NCBI RefSeq assembly: GCF_008830185.1
Contig: NZ_WAGX01000002.1
Coordinates: 62,001 to 126,000, forward strand
Direction of reading: 5' to 3'
Length of the DNA stretch: 64,000 nt
Source of the DNA: Candidatus Galacturonatibacter soehngenii
GTDB lineage: Bacteria; Bacillota; Clostridia; Lachnospirales; Lachnospiraceae
Shown here: positions 18,751 through 27,964 of the stretch, in pieces
How positions within the stretch are numbered: the stretch's first letter is position 1
Layout: each line of letters begins with the position of its first letter
The notes under the pieces: generated by a model
What the model was told of the DNA's origin: nothing
The model's database searches: none
Seen by the model: only the letters and a program-made list of their open reading frames with translations
Position numbers and translations under genes: made by a program

Positions 18751-19527
18751 ATGAATATGTCAGAAAAATTTCAAGAAACAGCATTGATTTTGAGTCAGGA
18801 TACATTAGCAACTGGTGTTTATAGCATGTGGATAAAGACAAAGAAGATTGCTAAAGCAGCAAAACCTGGGCAGTTTATTTCGGTTTATTGCAAGGACGGT
18901 AGCAGGTTGCTTCCAAGACCTATTAGCATTTGTGAAATAGATAAAGAGAGAAACGCGTTAAGAATTGTATATCGAGTTTTAGGAAAGGGAACCGAAGAAT
19001 TTGCAACTTATCAGGTAGGAGATGAGATAAGAATTCTTGGCCCGCTTGGGAATGGATTTCCAATCACAGATAAAAACGCAATTATAATTGGTGGAGGAAT
19101 TGGTATTCCACCTATGGTTGAGCTTGCCAAGGCATTAAAAGGTGAAAAATATATTGTTTCAGGATATCGTGATGAAATATTTTTACAAGATGATTTAAAG
19201 AAATATGGAGAACTTTTTATAGCAACAGAGGATGGAAGTATTGGTACCAAAGGAACCGTCATTGATGTCATAAAGGAAAATAAGTTAAAAGCGTCAGTTA
19301 TTTATGCCTGTGGACCAACTCCAATGCTAAAAGCAGTCAAAGCATATGCGATGGAGCATGATATCGAGGCATGGTTATCTTTGGAAGAAAAGATGGCATG
19401 TGGGATTGGTGCCTGTTTAGCGTGTGTTTGCAAATCCAAAGAAAAAGATGAACACACCAATGTTCATAATAAAAGAGTATGTAAAGAAGGCCCTGTATTC
19501 TTAGCGACGGAGGTGGAGTTTGAATGA
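18751..19527 (+). CDS. pyrK: Dihydroorotate dehydrogenase electron-transfer subunit
   Basis: PyrK carries FAD and a [2Fe-2S] cluster and links PyrD to NAD. The 258-residue protein has the ferredoxin-reductase fold: FAD motif RPISIC (56-61), NAD-binding GGGIGIPP (114-121), and C-terminal cluster cysteines Cys217, Cys222, Cys225 and Cys244. It starts five bases after pyrF. A second ATG at codon 3 is possible. Its stop overlaps the pyrD start in an ATGA junction, suggesting translational coupling of the two subunits. Confidence 0.96.
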   Translation: MNMSEKFQETALILSQDTLATGVYSMWIKTKKIAKAAKPGQFISVYCKDGSRLLPRPISICEIDKERNALRIVYRVLGKGTEEFATYQVGDEIRILGPLGNGFPITDKNAIIIGGGIGIPPMVELAKALKGEKYIVSGYRDEIFLQDDLKKYGELFIATEDGSIGTKGTVIDVIKENKLKASVIYACGPTPMLKAVKAYAMEHDIEAWLSLEEKMACGIGACLACVCKSKEKDEHTNVHNKRVCKEGPVFLATEVEFE

Positions 19528-20426
19528 ATCTAAAAGTTAATCTAGCAGGAGTGGAGTTTCAAAATCCTGTTATGACAGCCTCTGGTACGTTTGGATCAGG
19601 TGAAGAATATAGTGAATTTGTTGATTTGAATAGACTAGGTGCAGTTATTACTAAAGGAGTTTCCAATGTTGCTTGGGCGGGCAATCCTACTCCTAGAATT
19701 GCCGAAACAAATGGTGGAATGATGAATGCAATTGGTCTTCAAAATCCAGGCGTAGAAATCTTTGCAAAGAGAGACATTCCATTCCTTAAGAAGTTTGATA
19801 CAAAGATTATTGTAAATGTATGTGGAAAAACCACAAAGGATTACTGTGAGGTTGTGGAAAGACTTGCAGATGAGCCTGTGGATATGCTAGAAATTAACAT
19901 ATCTTGTCCAAATGTAAAAGAGGGAGGCATTGCATTTGGTCAAAATAGTAATTCTGTGGAAGCCATTACAAAAGAAGTAAAAAAATATGCAAAGCAGCCA
20001 ATTATTATGAAGCTAAGCCCAAATGTCACTGATATTACAGAAACTGCAAGAGCAGCAGAAGCTGGTGGCGCAGATGTTTTATCCCTGATTAATACACTGA
20101 CAGGCATGAAGATTGATGTGAATAAAAGATGCTTTGCTCTAGCCAATAAGACAGGGGGATTATCAGGTCCAGCTATCAAGCCAATCGCAGTTCGCATGGT
20201 TTATCAGGTTGCAAATGCAGTAAAGCTTCCAATTATTGGAATGGGAGGGATTGCAACCTATGAAGATGCATTAGAATTTATTCTTGCAGGAGCAAGCGCC
20301 GTGTCTGTTGGAACAGCTAATTTTGCAAATCCCTATGCGACAATTGAAGTACTGGAGGGAATGCAAAGTTATATGAAGCAGCATAGTATTCAAGAGATAA
20401 AAGAGTTAGTCGGAGCAGTAAAGTAA
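19524..20426 (+). CDS. pyrD: Dihydroorotate dehydrogenase, class 1B catalytic subunit
   Basis: PyrD oxidises dihydroorotate to orotate with FMN and passes electrons to PyrK. The 300-residue protein carries NISCPNVKEGG with the catalytic Cys128 that marks class 1 enzymes, and the FMN phosphate site GMGGIATYED. The four-base overlap with pyrK identifies the 1B heterotetrameric, NAD-dependent form typical of Firmicutes. Confidence 0.97.
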   Translation: MNLKVNLAGVEFQNPVMTASGTFGSGEEYSEFVDLNRLGAVITKGVSNVAWAGNPTPRIAETNGGMMNAIGLQNPGVEIFAKRDIPFLKKFDTKIIVNVCGKTTKDYCEVVERLADEPVDMLEINISCPNVKEGGIAFGQNSNSVEAITKEVKKYAKQPIIMKLSPNVTDITETARAAEAGGADVLSLINTLTGMKIDVNKRCFALANKTGGLSGPAIKPIAVRMVYQVANAVKLPIIGMGGIATYEDALEFILAGASAVSVGTANFANPYATIEVLEGMQSYMKQHSIQEIKELVGAVK

Positions 20427-20451
20427 GTAAAGAGAAAAGAGGAATGATACG

Positions 20452-21126
20452 GTGAACGATTATAAGAAAGAATTTATAGAGTTTATGGTGGATTGTGGTG
20501 TACTTAAGTTTGGAGATTTTGTTACGAAAAGTGGAAGAAAGACACCGTTTTTTGTAAATACGGGCTTTTATCGAACAGGTGCGCAACTTAGAAAGCTTGG
20601 TGGATATTATGCGCAGGCGATTCATGATAAGTTTGGAGTGGATTTTGATGTGTTATTTGGGCCAGCTTACAAAGGAATTCCATTAACCGTAGCAACCACC
20701 ATGCAAATCAGTGAAAAATATAATAAAGACATCAAATACTGTTCCAATCGTAAAGAAGTAAAAGATCATGGAGATACTGGTATTTTACTTGGAAGTCCTA
20801 TCTCGGATGGAGATAGAGTAATTATCATTGAAGACGTAACAACAGCAGGAACCTCCATTCAAGAAACCTTACCAATTATGAAAGCACAGGGGAATGTAGA
20901 TGTAATAGGACTGGTTGTATCAGTGGATCGAATGGAACGAGGACAAAAAGAAAAAAGTGCTTTGGCTGAGATCCAAGAAACTTATAACATCAAGACAACT
21001 GCAATTGTAACAATGGAGGAAGTAGTTGAGCATTTGTATAATAAACCTTATAACGGTAAGGTGATAATCGATGATAATCTGAAACGTGCAATTGATGCAT
21101 ACTATGAGCAATATGGCGTAAAATAG
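20452..21126 (+). CDS. pyrE: Orotate phosphoribosyltransferase
   Basis: PyrE makes orotidine monophosphate from orotate and PRPP. The 224-residue protein has the PRPP-binding signature VIIIEDVTTAGTS (123-135). The start is GTG at 20452 with AAGAGGA upstream. It closes the biosynthetic part of the operon and is followed 18 bases later by a small membrane peptide gene. Confidence 0.95.
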   Translation: MNDYKKEFIEFMVDCGVLKFGDFVTKSGRKTPFFVNTGFYRTGAQLRKLGGYYAQAIHDKFGVDFDVLFGPAYKGIPLTVATTMQISEKYNKDIKYCSNRKEVKDHGDTGILLGSPISDGDRVIIIEDVTTAGTSIQETLPIMKAQGNVDVIGLVVSVDRMERGQKEKSALAEIQETYNIKTTAIVTMEEVVEHLYNKPYNGKVIIDDNLKRAIDAYYEQYGVK

Positions 21127-21144
21127 TTTAGGAGGTGTATTAAT

Positions 21145-21297
21145 ATGGGTGAAAAAGCGTATAAATCAATGAGCAGAGTAGGAGCGTTGAATATTACGGT
21201 CGGAATCGTTGTGTTGGTTCTAGGAGTGGTTTCAGGTATCTTACTTATTGTTGGTGGAGGCAGACTTCATAAAAATAAATCAGAAATAATGTTTTAA
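21145..21297 (+). CDS. Small single-pass membrane protein (50 residues)
   Basis: An ATG at 21145 preceded by a perfect GGAGG (21131-21135) opens a 50-codon frame. Residues about 14-37 (ALNITVGIVVLVLGVVSGIL and onward) form one transmembrane helix, flanked by a charged N-terminus (MGEKAYKSMSRVG) and a short basic tail. It starts 18 bases after pyrE and ends just before a hairpin at 21301, so it is probably the last cistron of the pyr operon. The function is unknown. Confidence 0.7.
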   Translation: MGEKAYKSMSRVGALNITVGIVVLVLGVVSGILLIVGGGRLHKNKSEIMF

Positions 21298-21300
21298 ATA

Positions 21301-21348
21301 TAACAAAGTGGATAAGAAAGGGACAAAGCCTACTTGTCCACTTTGTTA
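21301..21348 (+). terminator. Hairpin at the end of the pyr transcript
   Basis: TAACAAAGTGGA (21301-21312) pairs with TCCACTTTGTTA (21337-21348), extended by AAG/CTT on the loop side. There is no strong T tract. Confidence 0.6.
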
Positions 21349-21410
21349 CTAAGAGGTTTGCATTAAGCTTTAGCTGTAATACGAAAAGTGCTGGAAAAGA
21401 GGAAGTGAAT

Positions 21411-21875
21411 TTGAAAGAGAAAGAAGCAAATAAGGTAAAAAAGATAGGAACTTTGCTTTTTATTATATATATAATTTTCTTGGTATATTTCTTGTTTTTT
21501 GCAGAAAGCATGGGAAGAACCATTTATGATAGAAAATATTCTTATAATCTTATTTTATTTAAGGAGATTAAAAGATTTATAAAATATAGACGAGAACTTG
21601 GAATGATGGCTGTATTTACCAATATTTTTGGGAATATCATCTGTTTTATCCCTTTTGGATGTATGCTTCCAGTCCTTAGCACAAAAATGAGAAAGCTTTC
21701 TTTGGTTACTTTAGTTAGTTTTGAGTTAAGCTTAGTGATAGAAGTGACCCAACTCATTTTTAAAGTAGGAAGCTTTGATGTTGATGATTTGGTACTGAAT
21801 ACAATTGGGGGAGTTATCGGATATCTCCTATTTGATCAGGCGGTAAAAATATATAGAAAGTGGTTAAAAAAGTGA
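21411..21875 (+). CDS. VanZ-like membrane protein
   Basis: The roughly 154-residue protein has about four transmembrane segments and VanZ-family hallmarks: a first helix near residues 12-28, then NIFGNIICFIPFGCMLPV (N-x4-F-x-PFG) and SFDVDDLVLNTIGGVIGYLL. VanZ itself gives low-level teicoplanin resistance, but most family members have no known role. The start is uncertain: GTG at 21405 is only two bases from AGAGGA, whereas TTG at 21411 has correct spacing and is preferred here. Confidence 0.75.
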   Translation: MKEKEANKVKKIGTLLFIIYIIFLVYFLFFAESMGRTIYDRKYSYNLILFKEIKRFIKYRRELGMMAVFTNIFGNIICFIPFGCMLPVLSTKMRKLSLVTLVSFELSLVIEVTQLIFKVGSFDVDDLVLNTIGGVIGYLLFDQAVKIYRKWLKK

Positions 21876-22198
21876 AACGGAGAAAAAAATATATAAAGTT
21901 TACGGATAAAAGCCATGCAGTAAATGGTGTTGTTTCTACTATTCTTGGGAGTATATCCATTATATTCATGTTAGCTTTGGTGATGTTTTCCTATATGTAT
22001 AAAGGAGAAGCAGGTATTTATATCGGCTCGATTGGCTTAATGGCATTCATCATTGCGCTTGTTGGTTTGGGAAAGGGAATCAAAAGCTTCCAAGAAAGGG
22101 AGCGTTATTATCTTTTTTCCAAAATCGGTTCCATTTTAAATGCTATAATCATCACCTTGTGGATTGCTATTTATGTGATAGGAACTTGGTATCTATAA
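21860..22198 (+). CDS. Small three-helix membrane protein (DUF6142-like)
   Basis: The 112-residue protein has a basic N-terminus (KKVKRRKKYIKF) and three hydrophobic segments (about residues 24-46, 52-72 and 85-110). It overlaps the end of the VanZ-like gene by 16 bases and begins with GTG; a second GTG at 21872 is an alternative start. I believe it belongs to a Lachnospiraceae membrane family of unknown function (DUF6142), from memory. The overlap suggests coupling with its neighbour. Confidence 0.6.
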   Translation: MVKKVKRRKKYIKFTDKSHAVNGVVSTILGSISIIFMLALVMFSYMYKGEAGIYIGSIGLMAFIIALVGLGKGIKSFQERERYYLFSKIGSILNAIIITLWIAIYVIGTWYL

Positions 22199-22256
22199 TA
22201 AATAGAATGAGATTGTATGGATACACGCAGTAATTTTGAACTAAAGGAGAAGTATT

Positions 22257-24338
22257 ATGAAGTATTATGAGTTATTTAAAGAAGAAAATGACAATATTAT
22301 GGAAAGATATGAGCTTTCCATGGAAAGAATAGAGAGTATATTGGATGAAAACAGTGTGGATATGCCATTTCTTGATTTTTTTCATAGAACAGCTAGGTTT
22401 ATATTGCAAATAAAAGACCTAGTTAAAATGGTTCAACAAGATGAACTCAAACAGAAAACATTGGATGAGTTAAAGACACTAAATCATGCATTATATGAAG
22501 AAATTTTAGGACCAAACTATGATAAGAGTTATGCCAATCCAACATATGCGGTGAAAATGCTTGGTGAGGATTATGCGACATATCTAAGCTTTTTATATGC
22601 TGAAATAAGAGGTATGATTGTGTATGCATTTGAAAGTAGATTAACGGATATTACAATTCATAATGAATTATTTATTGAAATCTACAACCTATTTGAACAA
22701 GTGCAAGACTTATCCGTGGAAAAAGTAAAGAGTGTCTTGTATTGGTTTGTTAGTGATTATTCCGATATGACGGTAGAGTATAGAATTAGAGAGCAACTTG
22801 ATACGGATTTATCTTTTGCGACTGATATCATTTTAAATAGTGATTTAAATGATATACGCTATTTGTATCAATTTGGTGAATTCGTAACAGAGAATGAAAT
22901 AAAAACAGCAATGCATTTAAATTCTATGAGCGAAGAACAAATTGATGCTATGGCAAGAACCTATACACAAGGATATCGTATGGGCTTTATACTAGGAAAT
23001 AAGGATCTTTCTAAAAAAGAAATTGTGAATATTCGATATCATTTAGGATTTGAACGTATTGTAAAAAGAGCCATTGAACAGTTTAAAGAAATGGGCCTAC
23101 GTCCTGCCATTCATCGATCGGCCGTTAATTCGATTAATAAAAAACAGCATCATAGATTAGGTTATTATGGAGCGATTCCAAACAAGCAATTTGATTATGA
23201 TCATAAAGCGGACAATGCCATTTACCTTGACAAAGCATTTGTGGAAAGGAAGCTAGGTGTTCTTAAAGTTTCCTATGAAAAATATAAAAAAGAGGCATCT
23301 AAATTTGCAGGACCAGCAGTGATGGAGATATTTGGAGAACATCCTTTTGCTCCAATTAGTAAGAAAGAATGTTTTCGTTTATCTGACAAACAGCAAAAGC
23401 TTTCGGTTGAATATGATAGGGAATCTGGACAGATTACAAATCAATACATCAAAGGAGAAGAAAGAAGCTTTACAATCATTGCCTATCCAATTCCAGATAT
23501 TGGAGAAAATTACGAAGAAATCTTTGATGAAATCGTTAAGATTAATACACTAGATTATAAATTATATGAAGGAATACAGCAAATTATAATTGATGCTCTT
23601 GACCGAGGCACACATGTTGTCATTAAAGGAAGAAATGGAAATCGTACCAATCTTACCGTACAATTAAATACATTAAAGGACAAAAACAAAGAAACCAATT
23701 TTGAAAACTGTGTTGCAGATGTAAATATACCAGTTGGGGAAGTATTTACATCTCCAAAGCTTACAGGAACAAATGGTATCTTGCACGTAAGCCAAGTGTA
23801 TTTAAATGAATTAAAATATGTAGATTTGGAAATAGAATTTGAAGATGGTAAAATAAAAGACTATCGATGCAAAAATTTTGAAACAGAAGCTGAGAATAAA
23901 AAATTCATCAAGGAGAACCTATTATATAATCACGAAACACTTCCAATGGGAGAATTTGCCATAGGAACGAACACAACTGCTTATATGGTGGCGAAAAAAT
24001 ACGACATTGCGGATAAACTTCCTATCTTAATTGCAGAAAAGATGGGACCTCACTTTGCAGTAGGAGACACCTGCTATAGTTGGTCAGAAGATAATGTGAT
24101 ATACAATCCAAATAAAAAAGAGATTGTAGCAAAAGATAACGAGATTTCTATTTTAAGAAAAGAAGATATAAGTAAGGCGTATTTTAACTGTCATACAGAC
24201 ATTACCCTTCCTTATGAAGAATTAGGAGAGATAGCAGTTGTTACAGAAAATGGGGATATGATTACCATTATAAAAGATTCTCGTTTTGTATTAGAAGGAA
24301 CCCAAGAATTAAATAAACCATTTGACGTGATTGAATAA
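22257..24338 (+). CDS. M29-type metalloaminopeptidase with long N-terminal extension
   Basis: The C-terminal half (about residues 340-693) resembles the M29 aminopeptidase T/AmpS family: PVGEVFTSPKLTGTNG with a metal-binding Glu, LPMGEFAIGTN with a second Glu, and EKMGPHFAVGDTCY followed by NCHTDIT with the remaining ligands. M29 enzymes remove N-terminal residues with two metal ions in the cytoplasm. The first 330 residues are an additional, mainly helical region without a known motif, which makes the protein much longer than the usual 370-410 residues. AAAGGAGAAG precedes the ATG. Confidence 0.8.
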   Translation: MKYYELFKEENDNIMERYELSMERIESILDENSVDMPFLDFFHRTARFILQIKDLVKMVQQDELKQKTLDELKTLNHALYEEILGPNYDKSYANPTYAVKMLGEDYATYLSFLYAEIRGMIVYAFESRLTDITIHNELFIEIYNLFEQVQDLSVEKVKSVLYWFVSDYSDMTVEYRIREQLDTDLSFATDIILNSDLNDIRYLYQFGEFVTENEIKTAMHLNSMSEEQIDAMARTYTQGYRMGFILGNKDLSKKEIVNIRYHLGFERIVKRAIEQFKEMGLRPAIHRSAVNSINKKQHHRLGYYGAIPNKQFDYDHKADNAIYLDKAFVERKLGVLKVSYEKYKKEASKFAGPAVMEIFGEHPFAPISKKECFRLSDKQQKLSVEYDRESGQITNQYIKGEERSFTIIAYPIPDIGENYEEIFDEIVKINTLDYKLYEGIQQIIIDALDRGTHVVIKGRNGNRTNLTVQLNTLKDKNKETNFENCVADVNIPVGEVFTSPKLTGTNGILHVSQVYLNELKYVDLEIEFEDGKIKDYRCKNFETEAENKKFIKENLLYNHETLPMGEFAIGTNTTAYMVAKKYDIADKLPILIAEKMGPHFAVGDTCYSWSEDNVIYNPNKKEIVAKDNEISILRKEDISKAYFNCHTDITLPYEELGEIAVVTENGDMITIIKDSRFVLEGTQELNKPFDVIE

Positions 24339-24348
24339 AGCACGTATT

Positions 24349-24395
24349 ACTCCGTTTTACAAAAAAGGTTTTAATGCCAAGTAAAGCGGAGTTTT
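24349..24395 (+). terminator. Intrinsic terminator after the M29 gene
   Basis: ACTCCG and TTAC (from 24349) pair with GTAA and CGGAGT (to 24392), followed by a T run. Confidence 0.65.
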
Positions 24396-24467
24396 CCTTA
24401 TATTCACAGTATCAAAAGATTCTTAATATTGATTAGAAAATCTAATAGGAGAATGCTTTGAAAACAG

Positions 24468-24496
24468 TTGACTACTTTCGAAAGACCTAGTAAAAT
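24468..24496 (+). promoter_or_regulatory. Sigma-A promoter of the pur cluster
   Basis: TTGACT (24468-24473), 17 bases, and TAAAAT (24491-24496). The spacer contains the perfect palindrome CTTTCGAAAG (24475-24484), a possible operator. The leader of about 60 bases shows no purine riboswitch. Confidence 0.65.
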
Positions 24497-24563
24497 TACT
24501 TATAAATAAAGTTATATTTAGCAATTAGACTTATAAGAAAAATTGTTTTTTAAGGAGAACGTC

Positions 24564-25691
24564 ATGAAAAGAATCGGTATCATAGGTGGTGGACAGTTAG
24601 GAAAAATGATGATTTTAGATGCAAAAAGACTGGATTATTATTTTGTTATCTTAGACCCTACATTCAATTGTCCTGCACATAGCATCGCAGATGAACATAT
24701 TGTTGCTAGCTTCGATGATCACGAGGCAATCAAGCAACTAGCAAGTCAAACCGATGTAGTTACCTATGAATTTGAACATATCAGTTTAAAAGCCTTACAA
24801 GAACTTGAAGCTATGGGGCATCAGGTTTATCCTACTAGTAAGACTTTGTCCTATATTCAAAATAAATACACGCAAAATAATTGGCTCAGAGAGCATCACA
24901 TACCAATCCCAGATTATATATTGATTTCAAATAAAGAAGAGCTATTAAAAGCGCATGAGACCTTTGGATATCCAATGATACTTAAGACTTGTACGGGAGG
25001 ATATGATGGAAAAGGAAATGCAGTTATTTTAAAAGCAGGGGAAGAAGAAGCTGCTTATGAAGCACTAGGTGCTGGGCGAATTCCTCTTATGATAGAAGAA
25101 TTTATTCCCTTTAAAAAAGAAGTATCAATATTAGCATGTAGAAGTATTCATGGTGAGATTGCAGTCTTTCCAGTGGCAGAAAATGTGCATAAAAATAGCA
25201 TTTTAGATGAAACCATTGTTCCGGCTCAGATTACAGAGCAAGCGAAAGAAGAAGCGTTTCAAGTTGCAAAAGCCTGCCTAGAAGCGTTTGATGCATACGG
25301 GATGATATGCATTGAGTTATTTGTGACTAAGGATGATAAAATACTAGTTAATGAATTAGCTCCAAGACCACATAATTCTGGCCATTATACGATAGAAGGA
25401 TGCTATACTTCTCAATTTGAACAACACATTCGAGCAATTCTTGGATTGCCACTTGGTAATCCAAATCTAATAAAACCAACCGCCATGAAAAATATCATCG
25501 GTGATAAAACGGGAGAGGCACAGTTAAAGGGACTGAAAGAAGCATATCGTTATGGCAACGTAAAGGTTCACATCTATGGGAAAGAAACCGTTTCAATTGG
25601 CAGAAAAATGGGACACATAACAGCAACAGGTGAGACAATAGAAGAAGCACTTTCTTATGTACGAGGTGCGTTTGATCAGTTAAGTTATTAG
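24564..25691 (+). CDS. purK: 5-(carboxyamino)imidazole ribonucleotide synthase
   Basis: PurK uses ATP and bicarbonate to make N5-CAIR from AIR. The 375-residue ATP-grasp protein opens with KRIGIIGGGQLGKMM and has the typical segments LKTCTGGYDGKGN and NELAPRPHNSGHYT. The start at 24564 follows AAGGAGAA; seven further codons are open upstream but would overlap that element. It is the first gene of purK-purE-purM-purN-purD. Confidence 0.95.
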   Translation: MKRIGIIGGGQLGKMMILDAKRLDYYFVILDPTFNCPAHSIADEHIVASFDDHEAIKQLASQTDVVTYEFEHISLKALQELEAMGHQVYPTSKTLSYIQNKYTQNNWLREHHIPIPDYILISNKEELLKAHETFGYPMILKTCTGGYDGKGNAVILKAGEEEAAYEALGAGRIPLMIEEFIPFKKEVSILACRSIHGEIAVFPVAENVHKNSILDETIVPAQITEQAKEEAFQVAKACLEAFDAYGMICIELFVTKDDKILVNELAPRPHNSGHYTIEGCYTSQFEQHIRAILGLPLGNPNLIKPTAMKNIIGDKTGEAQLKGLKEAYRYGNVKVHIYGKETVSIGRKMGHITATGETIEEALSYVRGAFDQLSY

Positions 25692-25728
25692 TGAGGAGCA
25701 TTTGGTTTAACTTAGAATGGAGGAAGTT

Positions 25729-26244
25729 ATGAACAGTGTAGTTGGAATTATCATGGGAAGCGATTCAGATTTACCAGTGATGTCGAAGGCGGCTGAAATG
25801 CTTGATCAGCTTTTGATACCTTATGAACTTAGTATTGTATCAGCACATCGTACGCCAGATAAATTATATCGTTATGCAAAGACAGCAAAGGAAAAAGGAT
25901 TAAAGGTTATCATAGCAGGAGCAGGAGGAGCAGCTCATTTACCTGGTATGGTAGCATCTATGACTACGCTTCCAGTTATTGGTGTGCCAGTACAGACAAA
26001 GTCATTAGGTGGAGTGGATTCACTTTATTCAATTGTTCAGATGCCACCAGGAATACCAGTGGCTACCGTAGCAATTAATGGTGCTCTTAATGCAGGGTTA
26101 CTGGCGGCAAAAATTCTTGCAACAAATGATGAAGAATTATCAAAAAGAGTAGAGACTTATGCAAAAAGTCTGGAAGATATGGTAGAAAATAAGTCTTTCA
26201 AATTAGAAGAATTAAAATACAAAGCATACTTAGAACAAATGTAG
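25729..26244 (+). CDS. purE: 5-(carboxyamino)imidazole ribonucleotide mutase (class I PurE)
   Basis: PurE converts N5-CAIR to CAIR. The 171-residue protein has the class I signature: GSDSDLPVM near the N-terminus, SAHRTPD and [12 protein letters not shown]. The start at 25729 is chosen because GGAGG (25719-25723) lies five bases upstream; an ATG at 25717 would place that element inside the gene. Presence of PurK alongside fits a class I enzyme. Confidence 0.95.
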   Translation: MNSVVGIIMGSDSDLPVMSKAAEMLDQLLIPYELSIVSAHRTPDKLYRYAKTAKEKGLKVIIAGAGGAAHLPGMVASMTTLPVIGVPVQTKSLGGVDSLYSIVQMPPGIPVATVAINGALNAGLLAAKILATNDEELSKRVETYAKSLEDMVENKSFKLEELKYKAYLEQM

Positions 26245-26299
26245 ATATAAAAAGGGAAACCAAACAAATACAGTTTGACCTAATCTAGGAGGAAGAAAA

Positions 26300-27325
26300 A
26301 TGGATTACAAAAAAGCAGGCGTAGATATTGAAGCAGGATATCAATCAGTTGAGTTAATGAAAGAGCATATAAAAAAGACAATGCGTCCAGAAGTTTTAAC
26401 GAATATTGGAGGGTTTTCGGGTGCCTTTTCAATGGAGGCATTTAAAAATATGGAAAAGCCTACCTTAGTGTCAGGAACCGATGGGGTAGGAACAAAGTTA
26501 AAGCTTGCATTTCTTTTAGACAAGCATGATACGATTGGCATTGACTGTGTTGCTATGTGTGTCAACGACATTGCCTGTGCAGGTGGGGAACCATTATTTT
26601 TCTTAGATTATATTGCTTGCGGAAAGAATGTACCAGAGAAAATTGCTACGATTGTAAAAGGTGTAGCCGAAGGTTGCAGCCAGTCAAATGCGGCATTAAT
26701 TGGTGGTGAAACAGCAGAGATGCCAGGCTTTTATCCAGAAGATGAATATGATTTAGCTGGCTTTGCAGTTGGAGTGGTAGATGAAAAAGATTTAATTACT
26801 GGAAAAGAATTACAAGCGGAGGATGTATTGATTGGAATAAAATCCTCAGGTGTGCATAGCAATGGTTTTTCCCTCGTTAGAAAAGTATTTGATATGACAA
26901 CAGATTCCTTAAATACGCATTATAAAGAACTTAATCAAACGTTAGGAGAAGCGTTGTTAGCGCCAACTAAAATATATGTAAAGGCACTTAGAAATGTAAA
27001 GAATGCAAACGTAAGAATAAAAGCATGCAGCCATATTACAGGGGGAGGTTTTTATGAAAATGTACCTAGAATGCTTCCAGAAGGAAAACATGCGGTAATT
27101 CGAAAGGATAGCTATGAAGTACCTGCTATTTTTAAGTTATTGGCTAGTAAAGGTGAAATTGCAGAAGAGATGATGTATAACACCTATAATATGGGAATTG
27201 GAATGATTCTAGCAGTGAAAAAAGAGGACGTTGAAAAGACACTACAAGCAATTAAAGAAGCAAACGAAGAAGCCGTAATCATTGGACATATTGAAGATGG
27301 CAAAACAGGAGTAACATTATGCTAA
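26300..27325 (+). CDS. purM: Phosphoribosylformylglycinamidine cyclo-ligase
   Basis: PurM closes the imidazole ring to give AIR, using ATP. The 341-residue protein contains the family motifs [26 protein letters not shown] and [21 protein letters not shown] precedes the ATG. It overlaps purN by seven bases. Confidence 0.96.
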   Translation: MDYKKAGVDIEAGYQSVELMKEHIKKTMRPEVLTNIGGFSGAFSMEAFKNMEKPTLVSGTDGVGTKLKLAFLLDKHDTIGIDCVAMCVNDIACAGGEPLFFLDYIACGKNVPEKIATIVKGVAEGCSQSNAALIGGETAEMPGFYPEDEYDLAGFAVGVVDEKDLITGKELQAEDVLIGIKSSGVHSNGFSLVRKVFDMTTDSLNTHYKELNQTLGEALLAPTKIYVKALRNVKNANVRIKACSHITGGGFYENVPRMLPEGKHAVIRKDSYEVPAIFKLLASKGEIAEEMMYNTYNMGIGMILAVKKEDVEKTLQAIKEANEEAVIIGHIEDGKTGVTLC

Positions 27326-27945
27326 AGATAGCAGTACTTGTATCTGGTGGGGGGACCAATTTACAAGCAATTATTGATGGAATTAATCATAAAACAATAA
27401 CCAATGCTAAGATTGAGGTAGTAGTCAGCAACAACAAAGGTGCATATGCATTAGAGCGAGCAAAACAAAATAACATAAAGGCAGAATGTGTGTCTCCAAA
27501 GGATTTTAAGTCAAGGCAGTTATTTAATGAAGCCTTGCTAGAAAGAATTGATTCTTATCAGGTTGATTTAATCGTACTTGCAGGATTCTTAGTTGTATTA
27601 CCTGAAAAGATGATAAAGGCGTATACGAATCGAATCATTAACGTTCATCCGTCCCTAATACCTGCATTTTGTGGCATAGGATTTTATGGACTGAACGTTC
27701 ATGAGTCAGTTCTTAATCGAGGCGTAAAAGTAACAGGTGCAACAGTACATTTTGTAGATGAAGGTACAGACACAGGACCGATTATTCTTCAAAAAGCGGT
27801 AGAAGTAAAGCAAGGAGATACTCCAAAGACATTACAACAAAGAGTGATGGAAGAAGCGGAATGGTCTATTTTGCCAGAAGCAATTCATTTAATTGCTAAT
27901 CATAAAGTAGAAGTAATAGAAGGAAAAGCTGTTATTTATAAATAA
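27319..27945 (+). CDS. purN: Phosphoribosylglycinamide formyltransferase (folate-dependent)
   Basis: PurN transfers a formyl group from 10-formyl-tetrahydrofolate to GAR. The 208-residue protein shows [11 protein letters not shown] (8-18), the catalytic Asn108 and His110 in [11 protein letters not shown], and Asp147 in VDEGTDTGP. Its first codons overlap the end of purM. Confidence 0.96.
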   Translation: MLKIAVLVSGGGTNLQAIIDGINHKTITNAKIEVVVSNNKGAYALERAKQNNIKAECVSPKDFKSRQLFNEALLERIDSYQVDLIVLAGFLVVLPEKMIKAYTNRIINVHPSLIPAFCGIGFYGLNVHESVLNRGVKVTGATVHFVDEGTDTGPIILQKAVEVKQGDTPKTLQQRVMEEAEWSILPEAIHLIANHKVEVIEGKAVIYK

Positions 27946-27964
27946 GGAGCAAAGGAGGAAGGAA

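Noticed and set aside
24396-24563. Possible purine riboswitch ahead of purK
   Set aside because: No conserved aptamer core or terminator; only a promoter with a short palindrome.
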